Source: Paraglaciecola arctica
GTDB taxonomy: Bacteria; Pseudomonadota; Gammaproteobacteria; Enterobacterales; Alteromonadaceae
Assembly: GCA_003232445.1 (NCBI GenBank)
Contig: QIJM01000555.1
Span: 1 to 13,143 of the forward strand
Reading direction: 5' to 3'
DNA: 13,143 nucleotides
Shown: in pieces, positions 6,446-13,143 of the stretch
Numbering within the stretch: position 1 is the stretch's first letter
Layout of the letters: each line of letters begins with the position of its first letter
Translations under genes and position numbers: made by a program
Notes under the pieces: model-generated
Told to the model about the DNA's origin: nothing
Database searches by the model: none
Seen by the model: the letters and a program-made list of their open reading frames with translations, nothing else

Positions 6446-6473
6446 ATAATACGCTTTTTGCTGCCTGTGTCAT
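6446..6473 (-). promoter_or_regulatory. Predicted promoter of the small cupin gene
   Basis: On the minus strand ATGACA (6473-6468), a 16-base spacer and TATTAT (6451-6446) form a reasonable sigma70 promoter. Transcription would begin near 6439, about a dozen bases before the ATG at 6425. Confidence 0.45.
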
Positions 6474-6652
6474 CTAGGTTTATAAATATTCGTCGATAAA
6501 TAAGTCAGGAGACTCATATAATGATAAAATCTGTTTGTTGAAAAACTAGTGGGGATACATTTAGTATGTATACTTTGGTTGTTGTGGTCATGTTTGTTTC
6601 CCCGTGTTCGCTGCGAGACTGTGCAAGTATTAAATGAAAGTAAATTAGTAAG

Positions 6653-6680
6653 TAGCCCGGATTTCGTGAATCCCGGGCTA
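6653..6680 (-). terminator. Hairpin behind the 5'-nucleotidase gene
   Basis: TAGCCCGGATT (6653-6663) pairs with AATCCCGGGCTA (6669-6680), with one bulged base and loop TCGTG, about 30 bases past the stop of the minus-strand phosphoesterase gene. The tract beyond it on that strand is T-rich but has no clean T-run, so it is a probable, not certain, intrinsic terminator. Similar CCCGGATTTCG...CCGGGCTA units are dispersed repeats in many proteobacteria. Confidence 0.55.
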
Positions 6681-6710
6681 TTCGCTATGTGAATTGTTGC
6701 TTTCAGGTTG

Positions 6711-8633
6711 TTACCTGACCATACCTCGAAGCGGCTCGATCACTGGGAAGCCGAACTCTGGAATAGCGTCGGGTAGCGATTCAAGTATATTGACGCGGGG
6801 ATAAATAAGGTTACTTTTGGTAACACGTTTACCAGGTAATGTTGCCAGATAATCTACGATGACATCAACCGCACCTTTAGTATTTTCTGGCGTTACCGCG
6901 GAAGGGGGCTTGAGACCGTTCTTTGTGATCACCTTGATACTCGATACATCCTTGATAACAAGTCGGTTAACGCGATTTGGATCGTCTTTGTAAAAATAGG
7001 ATGCATAGGTAAATTTTTGTTTGAGTGAGGTAAGAGGGCGAGCATTTATCTTAATATTCGAACTTCGGCCCGTGTTTAATCCGGTGCTGTTTTTAGCACT
7101 ATACGGATTTAAATCCCAGGTAAGATTACTGTAGGCAAAGGTCCAGCCGCCTGCCCATTTGGTAACGTCCGGATTCATGCAGCTATCAGTTGACGCTTCA
7201 ATCTGTTTTTTTATCGATTGCACTGAAACGTTTGCGACCGCAATCTGTGGCCCGATGGGTATATAGTGATAGAGATCATCTAACGTTATTGGGCCGGGAG
7301 CAATGCTGTTGGAAAATCGGAAACCACGCATAGAGCCGACATCGGCTTTGGTCATTGCCCGAAACGCGTCGGTAAATAAATCGTGGCCTGTTCCCTCAAC
7401 TACCGCTGGCATATCGGCGGTGGAAAAACTGTTGCGGGTTAACCAAACATCTGTATAGCCGACAACGGTATCTAATGGTCGCATCAAACCAACGCCGTTA
7501 TAGGGGTTGATATATTTTCCTTTTTTAAATTTGCTTCCACTGACAAAAGGCTCGACAATTTTTTTAATCAATTTTGCCATATGCTTGTCTTCTTTAACGC
7601 GCTCATCAACGCGGTGTGCTTTCCATTTCCAGCTTACCAGTTTACTGTTTTTAACCTTGAGTTTTAACTCACCTATCTGGGTGGCATCTTCGCCTTGTTC
7701 AACAATGATGGTCTTGCCGTTATTAGGCGTGGTGACTACGACGGGTACCGGTGTTTTTTCATGCATATCAGATGACAGGATAATATCAATGCCGCTAAAA
7801 TTTTCAGCATTGTGAATGTTTTCAGCTAAACCGCCTTCAGATAACAAAATGACAATATCAACTTTTTCCTTGTTTCTGAGTATGTTTACATATTTTTCTA
7901 TCTCATTTTCGACCGTAAACGAACCGGCGATGGGCTTATTGTTTTTCGGATTAATACTGCCCTTGCAATTGCTAAAGCTGATACCTGCGGTAATAAAACT
8001 GCTGACTACTTGTGGGCCGCGATTAGTTGTACAGGCAAATATACCTAACTTTATTCCGTTAACCGTTAATACTTTATAAGGAATACCCAGTAACGTGCCG
8101 GCTGGTTTTCGCGGTACATTCGCCGGTGTGGGATACAAGGATGGTTTGCTCATGGGTAAGCCGTTATAATATGCGTTGGAAACAAGTGTATTCCAACGTG
8201 GTTTAGGGCCTCCAAACAACTCCAGGTAGCGTGCGATTCCGTAACCGAATTCCCAGTTTCCTGGTGTATAGGCATCAATACCAAACTTGTCGACCACATC
8301 AATCAGCGCCTGACCTCGGGTAAATGTCGCGACAGCACTACCCGCTATAGTATCGCCGGTATGTAGATGCAACGTATGTGGGTATTTTTTTCGAATCTGT
8401 TTTACAATAGTATAGGCTCGTGCCAGCCCGCCTTCTTTCAGACCATTACTGTCGGCGCGATTGTTATGGTGAGGCACCAGGTTACCGTGAAAGTCTCCAG
8501 TATGTATGAGAACAATTTCTTTGCTTGTATCAGACTCAGGATCCTCTTTGTCGCTAGCAAAAAGTGATTGGGTTATAATAATTGTGCAGGTAATAAAAAT
8601 TATATAGTTAAGAAAAAAGGTTCCCTTTTTCAT
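6711..8633 (-). CDS. Exported 5'-nucleotidase/SoxB-family metallophosphoesterase
   Basis: This 640-residue protein starts with a signal peptide (MKK, hydrophobic stretch 8-24, likely cleavage after SLFA at 26), so it acts in the periplasm. The metallophosphoesterase domain (about 38-300) has HTGDFHGNL (Asp47, His49), HTGD (Asp94) and GNWEFGYG (Asn126); GNWEF instead of GNHEF recalls SoxB. Where the family normally has LSHxG and GGHxH, this protein has LSEGG (Glu266) and SSDMH (Asp289, His291), so two usual metal-binding histidines are acidic. The C-terminal 5'-nucleotidase domain (about 380-600) includes EGTGHDLFTDAFR and MRGFRFSNSIAPGPI. GGAG lies about eight bases before the ATG. It stands alone; no sox genes are nearby. 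Substrate uncertain: nucleotides, other phosphoesters or a sulfur compound. Confidence 0.8.
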   Translation of the reverse strand: MKKGTFFLNYIIFITCTIIITQSLFASDKEDPESDTSKEIVLIHTGDFHGNLVPHHNNRADSNGLKEGGLARAYTIVKQIRKKYPHTLHLHTGDTIAGSAVATFTRGQALIDVVDKFGIDAYTPGNWEFGYGIARYLELFGGPKPRWNTLVSNAYYNGLPMSKPSLYPTPANVPRKPAGTLLGIPYKVLTVNGIKLGIFACTTNRGPQVVSSFITAGISFSNCKGSINPKNNKPIAGSFTVENEIEKYVNILRNKEKVDIVILLSEGGLAENIHNAENFSGIDIILSSDMHEKTPVPVVVTTPNNGKTIIVEQGEDATQIGELKLKVKNSKLVSWKWKAHRVDERVKEDKHMAKLIKKIVEPFVSGSKFKKGKYINPYNGVGLMRPLDTVVGYTDVWLTRNSFSTADMPAVVEGTGHDLFTDAFRAMTKADVGSMRGFRFSNSIAPGPITLDDLYHYIPIGPQIAVANVSVQSIKKQIEASTDSCMNPDVTKWAGGWTFAYSNLTWDLNPYSAKNSTGLNTGRSSNIKINARPLTSLKQKFTYASYFYKDDPNRVNRLVIKDVSSIKVITKNGLKPPSAVTPENTKGAVDVIVDYLATLPGKRVTKSNLIYPRVNILESLPDAIPEFGFPVIEPLRGMVR

Positions 8634-9084
8634 TGCTTGGCTCCGTGCTATGATTGCTGTGTAGTTCAGGAAAAATATTTCTAGATATTCTAGGTCGCGG
8701 ATATATTTGTCTTGATTTGAAAATATTATAGTTTACAAAATTAAAAGTATACGAATCTAATTCTCATTTTGAATAGTTTTTATAGACAGAAATACTTTAA
8801 CTTTATTTATTAATTTTATTTTAGTGGTTCAATTGATGAGCACATAAAAACAGATGGTAGAAAATTCTAAAATATAGTTTCCCGTTAAGGTCTATAAAGG
8901 TAAAAAATAAATTTATTTTTGTTGAGCGGGAAAATATTTTGAAGGATCAACGGTACTCAATGACATATAATTATTAGCACAAGGGGTCGTGAATTTCGTA
9001 GTTCGGGTAGTAATAATTATCCAAAAGGTTTTGATAAATTTAGAAAGCTCATATCCACTGAGTTGTTAAAGATAAAGAATTCAG
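8634..9084. other. Long AT-rich divergent spacer
   Basis: No coding sequence is recognisable between the leftward phosphoesterase gene and the rightward AraC-type gene. It should contain both promoters. The only clear structure is an 18-bp palindrome at 8903-8920 flanked by TTTCCCG (8878-8884) and CGGGAAA (8927-8933). No convincing sigma70 pair could be assigned. Confidence 0.6.
8878..8933. repeat. Palindrome with outer inverted repeat
   Basis: AAAAATAAATTTATTTTT (8903-8920) is a perfect 18-bp palindrome. TTTCCCG (8878-8884) and CGGGAAA (8927-8933) are perfect inverted arms around it, though not exactly concentric. It may be an operator or a strongly bent AT tract in the divergent promoter region. 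Confidence 0.45.
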
Positions 9085-9756
9085 GTGAAAAAATGGCAGC
9101 TCTACTTTCGATTTATGAATGAAATTCTATTAACTATATGGGATGCCACTCCCAAGTCGGACTCATCATGTATCATTGTCCCTGATGGATGCCGTGATTT
9201 AATAAGGGTACGGCAGAAAGGAAAAAAAGCACAATGGTTTGTGTCATCTTTGTTCGATCAGGCCAAAATTATCTCAATAAAGGCTGGCTCCAGAATGCTT
9301 GGTTTTCGAATGAAACCCGGCATAAATATAAACGAAAAACAGTTACTGGCTTCAATTTCGAATCGTGACATGGGTGTTGCTGAAATTTTATCTCGCCTAG
9401 ATTGCTTTGCATGTCGGAAAGCCTCCGTTGAAGAGGCGCTTAACGGCCTGGCATCAGATGTAACATCCGTGGCTGGTGTAGCAAAACAGCTAGGGGTTAG
9501 CCAAAGGACTTTGCAAAGATTGCTCATACAGGAAACGGGGAAATCCCCTGTATACTGGATAATGCTGGCCCGTATTAGAAGGGCGGCACGGGCCATTTTA
9601 GAACCGGTTACTTATATTGAAATAGCTGATATGTGTGGTTATTCCGATCAGTCACATATGTGTCGAGAGTTTAGGTTGTGGTTCAATGTCAGTCCATCGG
9701 CGTTTCGAAATTCAGCAGACATTTTTCATCACGTTCGCGATGCAGGTTACGACTAG
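9085..9756 (+). CDS. AraC-family transcriptional regulator (DUF6597-like N-terminus)
   Basis: The 223-residue protein ends in a two-helix-turn-helix AraC DNA-binding domain: first HTH about 127-150 (VAKQLGVSQRTLQRLL), second about 177-201 (IEIADMCGYSDQSHMCREFR), then the usual LWFNVSPSAFR. The N-terminal part has IVPDGCRDLI (about 31-40), the signature of the DUF6597 ligand-sensing region in this AraC subgroup. That region is normally somewhat longer at the front, so the N-terminus may be trimmed. The start is uncertain: GTG 9085 gives the longest frame but lacks a clear ribosome site; an internal ATG at 9115 is possible. Its stop shares the bases CTAG (9753-9756) with the stop of the convergent VOC gene, the likely regulated partner. 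Confidence 0.8.
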   Translation: MKKWQLYFRFMNEILLTIWDATPKSDSSCIIVPDGCRDLIRVRQKGKKAQWFVSSLFDQAKIISIKAGSRMLGFRMKPGININEKQLLASISNRDMGVAEILSRLDCFACRKASVEEALNGLASDVTSVAGVAKQLGVSQRTLQRLLIQETGKSPVYWIMLARIRRAARAILEPVTYIEIADMCGYSDQSHMCREFRLWFNVSPSAFRNSADIFHHVRDAGYD

Positions 9757-10136
9757 CCCGTAACAGGGGTGCAAATTTCGACTAAAAAACCATTTTCTTC
9801 AGAGATATACGCAGTCGTTTGCCCCCATGGCATATGTTCTACATCCTGTATAAGCTTTGCGCCTGCCTGTATCGATTTTTCAAGAGCTGCGGCAACATCA
9901 TCTGTTTCCATTGCAATCTCAAATGTAGGCGCCGATGGGTCAGGCCTGGCTGGATTTTTACCAATATCAGTCATTAATTTTCGCGAGGAAAAAGAGAGTG
10001 TTGTCGAACCGGTATCAAGTTCGCCATAGTCACCACTTTCATGAATCATCAATCGCTTTAGTGCAAAAGCGTTTTCAAAAAATTCAAGTGTTTTTCTGAC
10101 ATCTTCGACATAGAGGATAGTATATTTAAATTTCAT
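9753..10136 (-). CDS. VOC-superfamily (glyoxalase/bleomycin-resistance fold) protein
   Basis: A 127-residue protein with the paired beta-alpha-beta-beta-beta modules of the vicinal oxygen chelate fold: module one from MKFKYTILYVEDV with GELDTG, module two from FEIAMETDDV through PWGQTTAYISEENGFLVEI. Glu39 and Glu120 sit at the places where metal-binding glutamates usually lie. Members are glyoxalases, dioxygenases or antibiotic-sequestering proteins; which applies here cannot be told. The frame extends 15 codons upstream to a TTG at 10181, but that extension (MLLLLTNIITEKPIN) is not family-like, so I start at the ATG at 10136, although the ribosome site is weak. Convergent with and sharing stop bases with the AraC-type gene, an arrangement often seen for an AraC regulator and the small enzyme it controls. 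Confidence 0.8.
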   Translation of the reverse strand: MKFKYTILYVEDVRKTLEFFENAFALKRLMIHESGDYGELDTGSTTLSFSSRKLMTDIGKNPARPDPSAPTFEIAMETDDVAAALEKSIQAGAKLIQDVEHMPWGQTTAYISEENGFLVEICTPVTG

Positions 10137-10237
10137 GTTAATGGGCTTTTCGGTAATTATGTTAGTTAATAATAATAGCAATTTAATCCACTGTATTGAA
10201 GAAATGCGACAAATGTCAAAGTGTCAGATTTACCCCT

Positions 10238-10347
10238 GCGTGATCTTTTCCGAATGATAGCCGCACCTGTTTCAGAGCGTCCGGGAACTATTTTGCAATA
10301 ACGGCAGGGAAGGTACGTCGAGGTATCTAAATTAAACAAGATCACGC
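10238..10347. repeat. Spaced 10-bp inverted repeat between VOC and DUF1772 genes
   Basis: GCGTGATCTT (10238-10247) and AAGATCACGC (10338-10347) are exact reverse complements 90 bases apart, defining a 110-bp unit. The DNA between is less AT-rich than its flanks. It might be a miniature inverted-repeat element or a long-stem transcript structure. The right arm lies just before the DUF1772 stop region. No target duplication was seen. Confidence 0.4.
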
Positions 10348-10362
10348 GAATTCTTAACCCAT

Positions 10363-10848
10363 TTAATGATTTGTTAAAAGCCAGATACAAAGTATACAAG
10401 TTACAAGGGAGCTAACCGTTCGCAGATGATTCCAGTAAGTCCACGATTGAAGATAATGGGACCAAACCTCGAGCGCATTAACACTATTTGCTTCCAGTTT
10501 TGAGAGTGAATTATTAAGGGGCACGTTAAATAGAACGGTGCAGACAAACATACCAACGAAATAAATTGTCCCGGCGATTAGTATTAATTCAGTATCAGCT
10601 TCACCCCAATAGGTAAGTGCAATAATTACTAGAAGCACAGAAACTATCGACGAGCCAAAGAAAAGCGGCATAAACAACGAACGAAGTATTGTTTGATTGA
10701 TTGAGTTCATTGCGGCGATCGCTTGCGTTGCGTCTATTTTTGCAAAGGCCGGCATGATAAACACTGAAAAAGCAAAGTAGATCCCAGCGATAAGACCGCT
10801 GCTGAGTGCAGCGGTCCACAAAAGAGCAGCAACAATTGATGAAGTCAT
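10363..10848 (-). CDS. DUF1772 (anthrone-oxygenase-like) membrane protein
   Basis: A 161-residue integral membrane protein with about four hydrophobic helices (roughly 5-35, 58-80, 87-108, 142-159). Conserved DUF1772 features are GIYFAFSVFIMPAFAKID (22-39), AIAAMNSIN, NVPLNNSL (108-115) and WTYWNHLRTV (136-145). Relatives are annotated anthrone oxygenase-like, but the biochemical role of bacterial members is largely unproven. The ATG at 10848 overlaps the stop of the upstream NmrA-type fragment as TAATG, so translation was coupled to that gene; an 11-codon upstream extension is only that gene read in another frame. With the 5' part of the partner gone, expression may now be poor. The AraC/Cupin_6 regulator at 11207 lies divergently beyond the fragment. 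Confidence 0.8.
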   Translation of the reverse strand: MTSSIVAALLWTAALSSGLIAGIYFAFSVFIMPAFAKIDATQAIAAMNSINQTILRSLFMPLFFGSSIVSVLLVIIALTYWGEADTELILIAGTIYFVGMFVCTVLFNVPLNNSLSKLEANSVNALEVWSHYLQSWTYWNHLRTVSSLVTCILCIWLLTNH

Positions 10849-11060
10849 TATGCAGATTTGCTCTGTTCTACAGCAGTCCAAACGCCAGATTCAATTATCT
10901 TCTGCACATAGGTTTTGAAGTCTGTAGCGGGTCGGCCCAGTGCCTCTTCAATCCCCGGCATCACATTGCTATTTCTGCCATCAAATACTACGGTAAATAA
11001 TTCACGAAGCAGCCATTGCAGGTCTTCCGGTACGCCCTGCCTATGTAAAGCTTTATTGCT
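10848..11060 (-). pseudogene. C-terminal fragment of NmrA-type NAD(P)-binding protein
   Basis: Reading leftwards, about 70 codons are open between an in-frame TGA (11061-11063) and the TAA at 10848-10850. The readable protein (GVPEDLQWLLRELFTVVFDG, RNSNVMPGIEEALGRPATDF, KTYVQKIIESGVW) matches the C-terminal end of NmrA/NAD(P)H-binding (azoreductase-like) proteins, whose intact length is about 280-300 residues. The N-terminal Rossmann fold with its glycine-rich loop is missing and no start codon with a ribosome site exists, so the gene is 5'-truncated. The stop overlaps the DUF1772 start, the remains of a two-gene operon. The missing part would have filled the space toward 11207, where only about 150 bases remain. 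Confidence 0.65.
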
Positions 11061-11206
11061 TCATGCTAAGTTTTAGCGAACTATCGTTCGCCACGAATGT
11101 AGAATAGGTAGGATTAGGCAGATGAACAATCACCGTGAGTCTATTAATCTTTGCCGTTCGTCCAAATAGCCTGGATTCGTGATCGTACTATGCTAGGATT
11201 CAATTT

Positions 11207-12172
11207 ATGACAAATCGCAATACAAAGATCCCTCCCTTTGCCGACCCGCTTGGCGAAACCCTGCATTTGCTGCGGCTAACGGGTACTTTTTATTGTCGCT
11301 CTGAACTCACTGCGCCCTGGGGCGTGGATCTGCCTGCTTTTGATGGATGCATGATGTTTCATATCATTACTGCCGGTCGCTGCTGGCTCGAAATCGAAGG
11401 TGAAGAATCACGTTTGCTACAACAAGGTAGCCTGGTACTTATTCCTGATGGGGCCCGTCACTTTATCCGCAGTAGTCCGACGGCCGTGTCCAAGCCCTTG
11501 TTCGATATTCCAGTCGAACGAGTCAGTGACCGTTACGAAATCATGCGCTATGGTGGTGCTGGCGAACTGACTCACCTTACTTGCGGTGTTGTGCGCTTTG
11601 ATCATGTGGCGGGGCAACAGCTTATCAAACTGTTACCGCGGATTTTACAAATCGATACCTGGGACAATGATGAGGGTAACTGGTTACAAAGCACGCTTCG
11701 TTTTATTGCCCGTGAAGCTAGGGAGCTACGACCGGGTGGTGAAACCGTTATTACACATTTAGCTGATATCCTTATCATTCAGGCTATTCGATCTTGGATC
11801 GATTCGGCGTCCGAAGCCGATCGAGGTTGGCTCGCTGCTCTGCGGGATAATCAGATAGGAAGGGCGCTGGCAGCCATTCACCGCGAGCCCGAAAAAGATT
11901 GGACCGTGGTTTTGTTGGCCAAAGAAGTCGGCATGTCGCGTTCAGGTTTCTCGGTCCGCTTTACAAGCCTGGTCGGTGAGCCGGCCATGCGCTACCTTAC
12001 TCAATGGCGTATGCAACTCGCTCGCGCACAACTTCAAGAAACTACAGATTCGCTCTCAGTTCTTGCCGATCGCCTGGGTTACCAATCTGAAGCTGCTTTT
12101 TGCAGGGCGTTTAAGCGAAAATTTGGTGTGACACCTGGTAGCATTCGTCAGCATGCTACAGTCTTACCCTGA
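11207..12172 (+). CDS. AraC-family regulator with Cupin_6 ligand domain
   Basis: This 321-residue regulator has an N-terminal Cupin_6 domain (about 11-200; landmarks WGVDLP, FHIITAGRCWLEIEG, GSLVLIPDGARHFI) and a C-terminal AraC HTH domain (about 232-312; LLAKEVGMSRSGFSVRF, WRMQLARAQL, LADRLGYQSEAAFCRAFKRKFGVTP). Cupin_6 regulators usually lie next to, and control, oxidoreductase genes; here the DUF1772 gene and the truncated NmrA gene are divergent and are the obvious former targets. AGGA lies about eight bases before the ATG, making the start secure. The gene is clearly richer in G and C than the surrounding kinase genes, suggesting the regulator and its targets arrived together by transfer. 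The ligand is unknown. Confidence 0.9.
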   Translation: MTNRNTKIPPFADPLGETLHLLRLTGTFYCRSELTAPWGVDLPAFDGCMMFHIITAGRCWLEIEGEESRLLQQGSLVLIPDGARHFIRSSPTAVSKPLFDIPVERVSDRYEIMRYGGAGELTHLTCGVVRFDHVAGQQLIKLLPRILQIDTWDNDEGNWLQSTLRFIAREARELRPGGETVITHLADILIIQAIRSWIDSASEADRGWLAALRDNQIGRALAAIHREPEKDWTVVLLAKEVGMSRSGFSVRFTSLVGEPAMRYLTQWRMQLARAQLQETTDSLSVLADRLGYQSEAAFCRAFKRKFGVTPGSIRQHATVLP

Positions 12173-12382
12173 ATTTTTACTGTACCGAATTCAATTCGAG
12201 TTATAGCAATGTTCTAAAACTTGAATTGTAACTCTGCGATATATTTAGTTGCTCATATTATTGTTCGTTTGATTCTAATACCAAAATTTATATCTAGCGA
12301 GTGCTAATAACGTTTAAAGTGCTAGCCGATCTGGGCGGGTGAGTGGATTTAGTCAGTCGCAAACGGATATAAATTAACTGGT

Positions 12383-12775
12383 TTAACATTCATACTCCGG
12401 ATATTGCTCGGGATTAACTCCTAACGACTCTACAAGAGAAGGATACTTAATCTTTTTTACAAGCATTTTTTTCTTTCTCGATTTCCTAACTTCAAACAAC
12501 CAGCTATCACCGAAATCAAATAAATAATATAGTTTCAAGCCATTCAAAAGATATATTTCGTTTAGTGCCGTGCTTTTTGAGAGAGTATGGGACTTATTTC
12601 GCGGGTTTCGGCCTAAGTAAAATTCATATAAATGATCATCATCAAAATCAACAATTTCCTGAATATATTTGTGCAACTCCCGCAATGTAAAATCTTCCTT
12701 CACCTCAATTGTTTTAGACCAAGGGGTCTCCTCTTCATCATATGGGAATTTAATATTAAGTGTAAATATTTCCAC
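12383..12775 (-). CDS. Plasmid pRiA4b ORF-3-like (IS1096 TnpR-like) protein
   Basis: A 130-residue protein from GTG 12775. It shows the family pattern: a first strand (EIFTLNIKF), a W followed by I.V (PWSKTIEV), TLRELHKYIQEIVDFDDDHLYEF (30-52), YLFDFGDSWLFEV (84-96) and a C-terminal YPSLVESLGVNPEQYPEYE. Its function is unknown; it is named after a plasmid ORF and is also a passenger of IS1096, so it tends to travel with mobile DNA. The frame is open to an ATG at 12913, but no ribosome site precedes that and the extra 46 residues do not resemble the family; AGGA nine bases before GTG 12775 decides the start. The gene stands alone, next to a transposase gene beginning at 13057. Confidence 0.75.
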   Translation of the reverse strand: MEIFTLNIKFPYDEEETPWSKTIEVKEDFTLRELHKYIQEIVDFDDDHLYEFYLGRNPRNKSHTLSKSTALNEIYLLNGLKLYYLFDFGDSWLFEVRKSRKKKMLVKKIKYPSLVESLGVNPEQYPEYEC

Positions 12776-12974
12776 TGGTCTTATTCCTATGTTAGAGCTA
12801 ACATTGATTATACTTTCACTTATGTATGTATGTGACAACCGTTTTTTTGCGAGAGTGTGATTGATCCTGCATTTCCTTCTTTTCAGCCAAGTATATTGTG
12901 TACTAGGCCACATAAGTGAATATTAATCGGGTCGGACCTATGTAAGCATATGAAGCTCAGCAGAGTTTGATAGA

Positions 12975-12996
12975 AAGCCGCCACCATATTCGGCTT
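12975..12996. repeat. Short hairpin upstream of the RAYT gene
   Basis: AAGCCG (12975-12980) and CGGCTT (12991-12996) form a perfect 6-bp stem with a 10-base loop, about 60 bases before the transposase start. RAYT genes are often flanked by REP hairpins that they process; a single copy is not enough to call it one. Confidence 0.35.
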
Positions 12997-13056
12997 AGAC
13001 CAACCATTTTTGTGCTAAAAACAGACTTTTAAGGATTCAATCCAGGAGTCTATTTT

Positions 13057-13143
13057 ATGCCCAGAGCAAACCGCTGTTTCTTGCCAGAACATACCTGGCA
13101 CATAACCCACCGATGTCACAAGCGTGAATTTTTACTCAAATTC
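13057..13143 (+). CDS. REP-associated tyrosine transposase (RAYT), N-terminus at the edge
   Basis: The first 29 codons of a gene that runs off the window: MPRANRCFLPEHTWHITHRC followed by HKREFLLKF. This is the characteristic start of Y1/IS200-like transposases of the RAYT group (MPRANR...HITHRCH..EFLLKF). These single-strand DNA transposases are domesticated, usually chromosomal single-copy genes that recognise and cut REP hairpins, using an HUH motif and one tyrosine that would lie beyond the edge. CAGGAG about eight bases before the ATG is a strong ribosome site. Whether the gene is intact cannot be seen. Confidence 0.8.
   Translation, partial: MPRANRCFLPEHTWHITHRCHKREFLLKF

Noticed and set aside
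7507..8567. Three plus-strand open frames opposite the phosphoesterase gene
   Set aside because: Antisense to a gene with signal peptide and clear motifs; their hydrophobic sequence is typical of shadow frames.
6711..8633. Calling the phosphoesterase SoxB of a sulfur-oxidation cluster
   Set aside because: GNWEF and the C-terminal motif are SoxB-like, but no other sox genes are nearby and two active-site histidines differ, so only the wider family is assigned.
9258..9596. 112-codon minus-strand frame opposite the AraC gene
   Set aside because: The plus frame has two complete HTH motifs; the antisense frame matches nothing.
9753..9756. Shared CTAG carrying both stops of the AraC and VOC genes, as a special control element
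   Set aside because: CTAG naturally encodes TAG on both strands, so a 4-base convergent overlap needs no further explanation.
10806..11000. 64-codon plus-strand frame across the DUF1772 start and NmrA fragment
   Set aside because: The minus strand gives coherent NmrA-type and DUF1772 sequence over the same bases.
12632..12860. Two plus-strand frames opposite the pRiA4b ORF-3-like gene
   Set aside because: Antisense to a recognisable family and low in complexity.

Overview
The window looks like an AT-rich chromosomal segment of a gammaproteobacterium. This is inferred from the mix of protein families, an IS91-type transposase scrap of a kind common there, and the start of a REP-associated tyrosine transposase at the right edge; the species cannot be named. 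It is a mosaic: intact signalling and small-enzyme genes are interleaved with at least four broken genes, so repeated deletion or recombination seems likely.

Left edge (1-800): the first codons of a minus-strand AAA ATPase/DUF4143-like gene, a hairpin-rich spacer, and a hipB-like antitoxin gene overlapping a 43-codon remnant of hipA (or a HipS-like fragment) with no toxin kinase behind it. Positions 800-5736 hold signal transduction: a PAS-HisKA protein lacking an ATPase domain, a convergent cupin gene, then on the plus strand a PAS-HisKA-HATPase kinase, an Rcp1-like single-domain response regulator and a REC-GGDEF-EAL cyclic-di-GMP protein. The kinase and regulator are 19 bases apart and almost certainly one operon. 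The c-di-GMP protein carries a full receiver domain and could be a second target of the kinase.

Positions 5700-5921 are gene debris: the end of the EAL gene runs out of frame into an IS91-family transposase fragment, which runs out of frame into the C-terminal half of a thioredoxin-fold protein. A second cupin gene and a large exported metallophosphoesterase of the 5'-nucleotidase/SoxB type follow on the minus strand. The phosphoesterase has acidic residues where the family usually has two metal-binding histidines.

Positions 9085-12172 hold two AraC-family regulators with small enzyme genes: an AraC gene convergent with a VOC (glyoxalase-fold) gene, and a more GC-rich AraC/Cupin_6 regulator divergent from a DUF1772 membrane protein. 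The DUF1772 gene is translationally coupled (TAATG) to the 3' end of an NmrA-type NAD(P)-binding gene whose first two thirds are missing. The right edge has a pRiA4b ORF-3-like protein and the first 29 codons of the RAYT transposase.

No rRNA, tRNA or CRISPR array was seen. The most unusual points are the kinase lacking its catalytic domain, the hipB/hipA-fragment pair, the triple junction at 5700-5921, the substituted phosphoesterase active site, and several repeat pairs in promoter regions.
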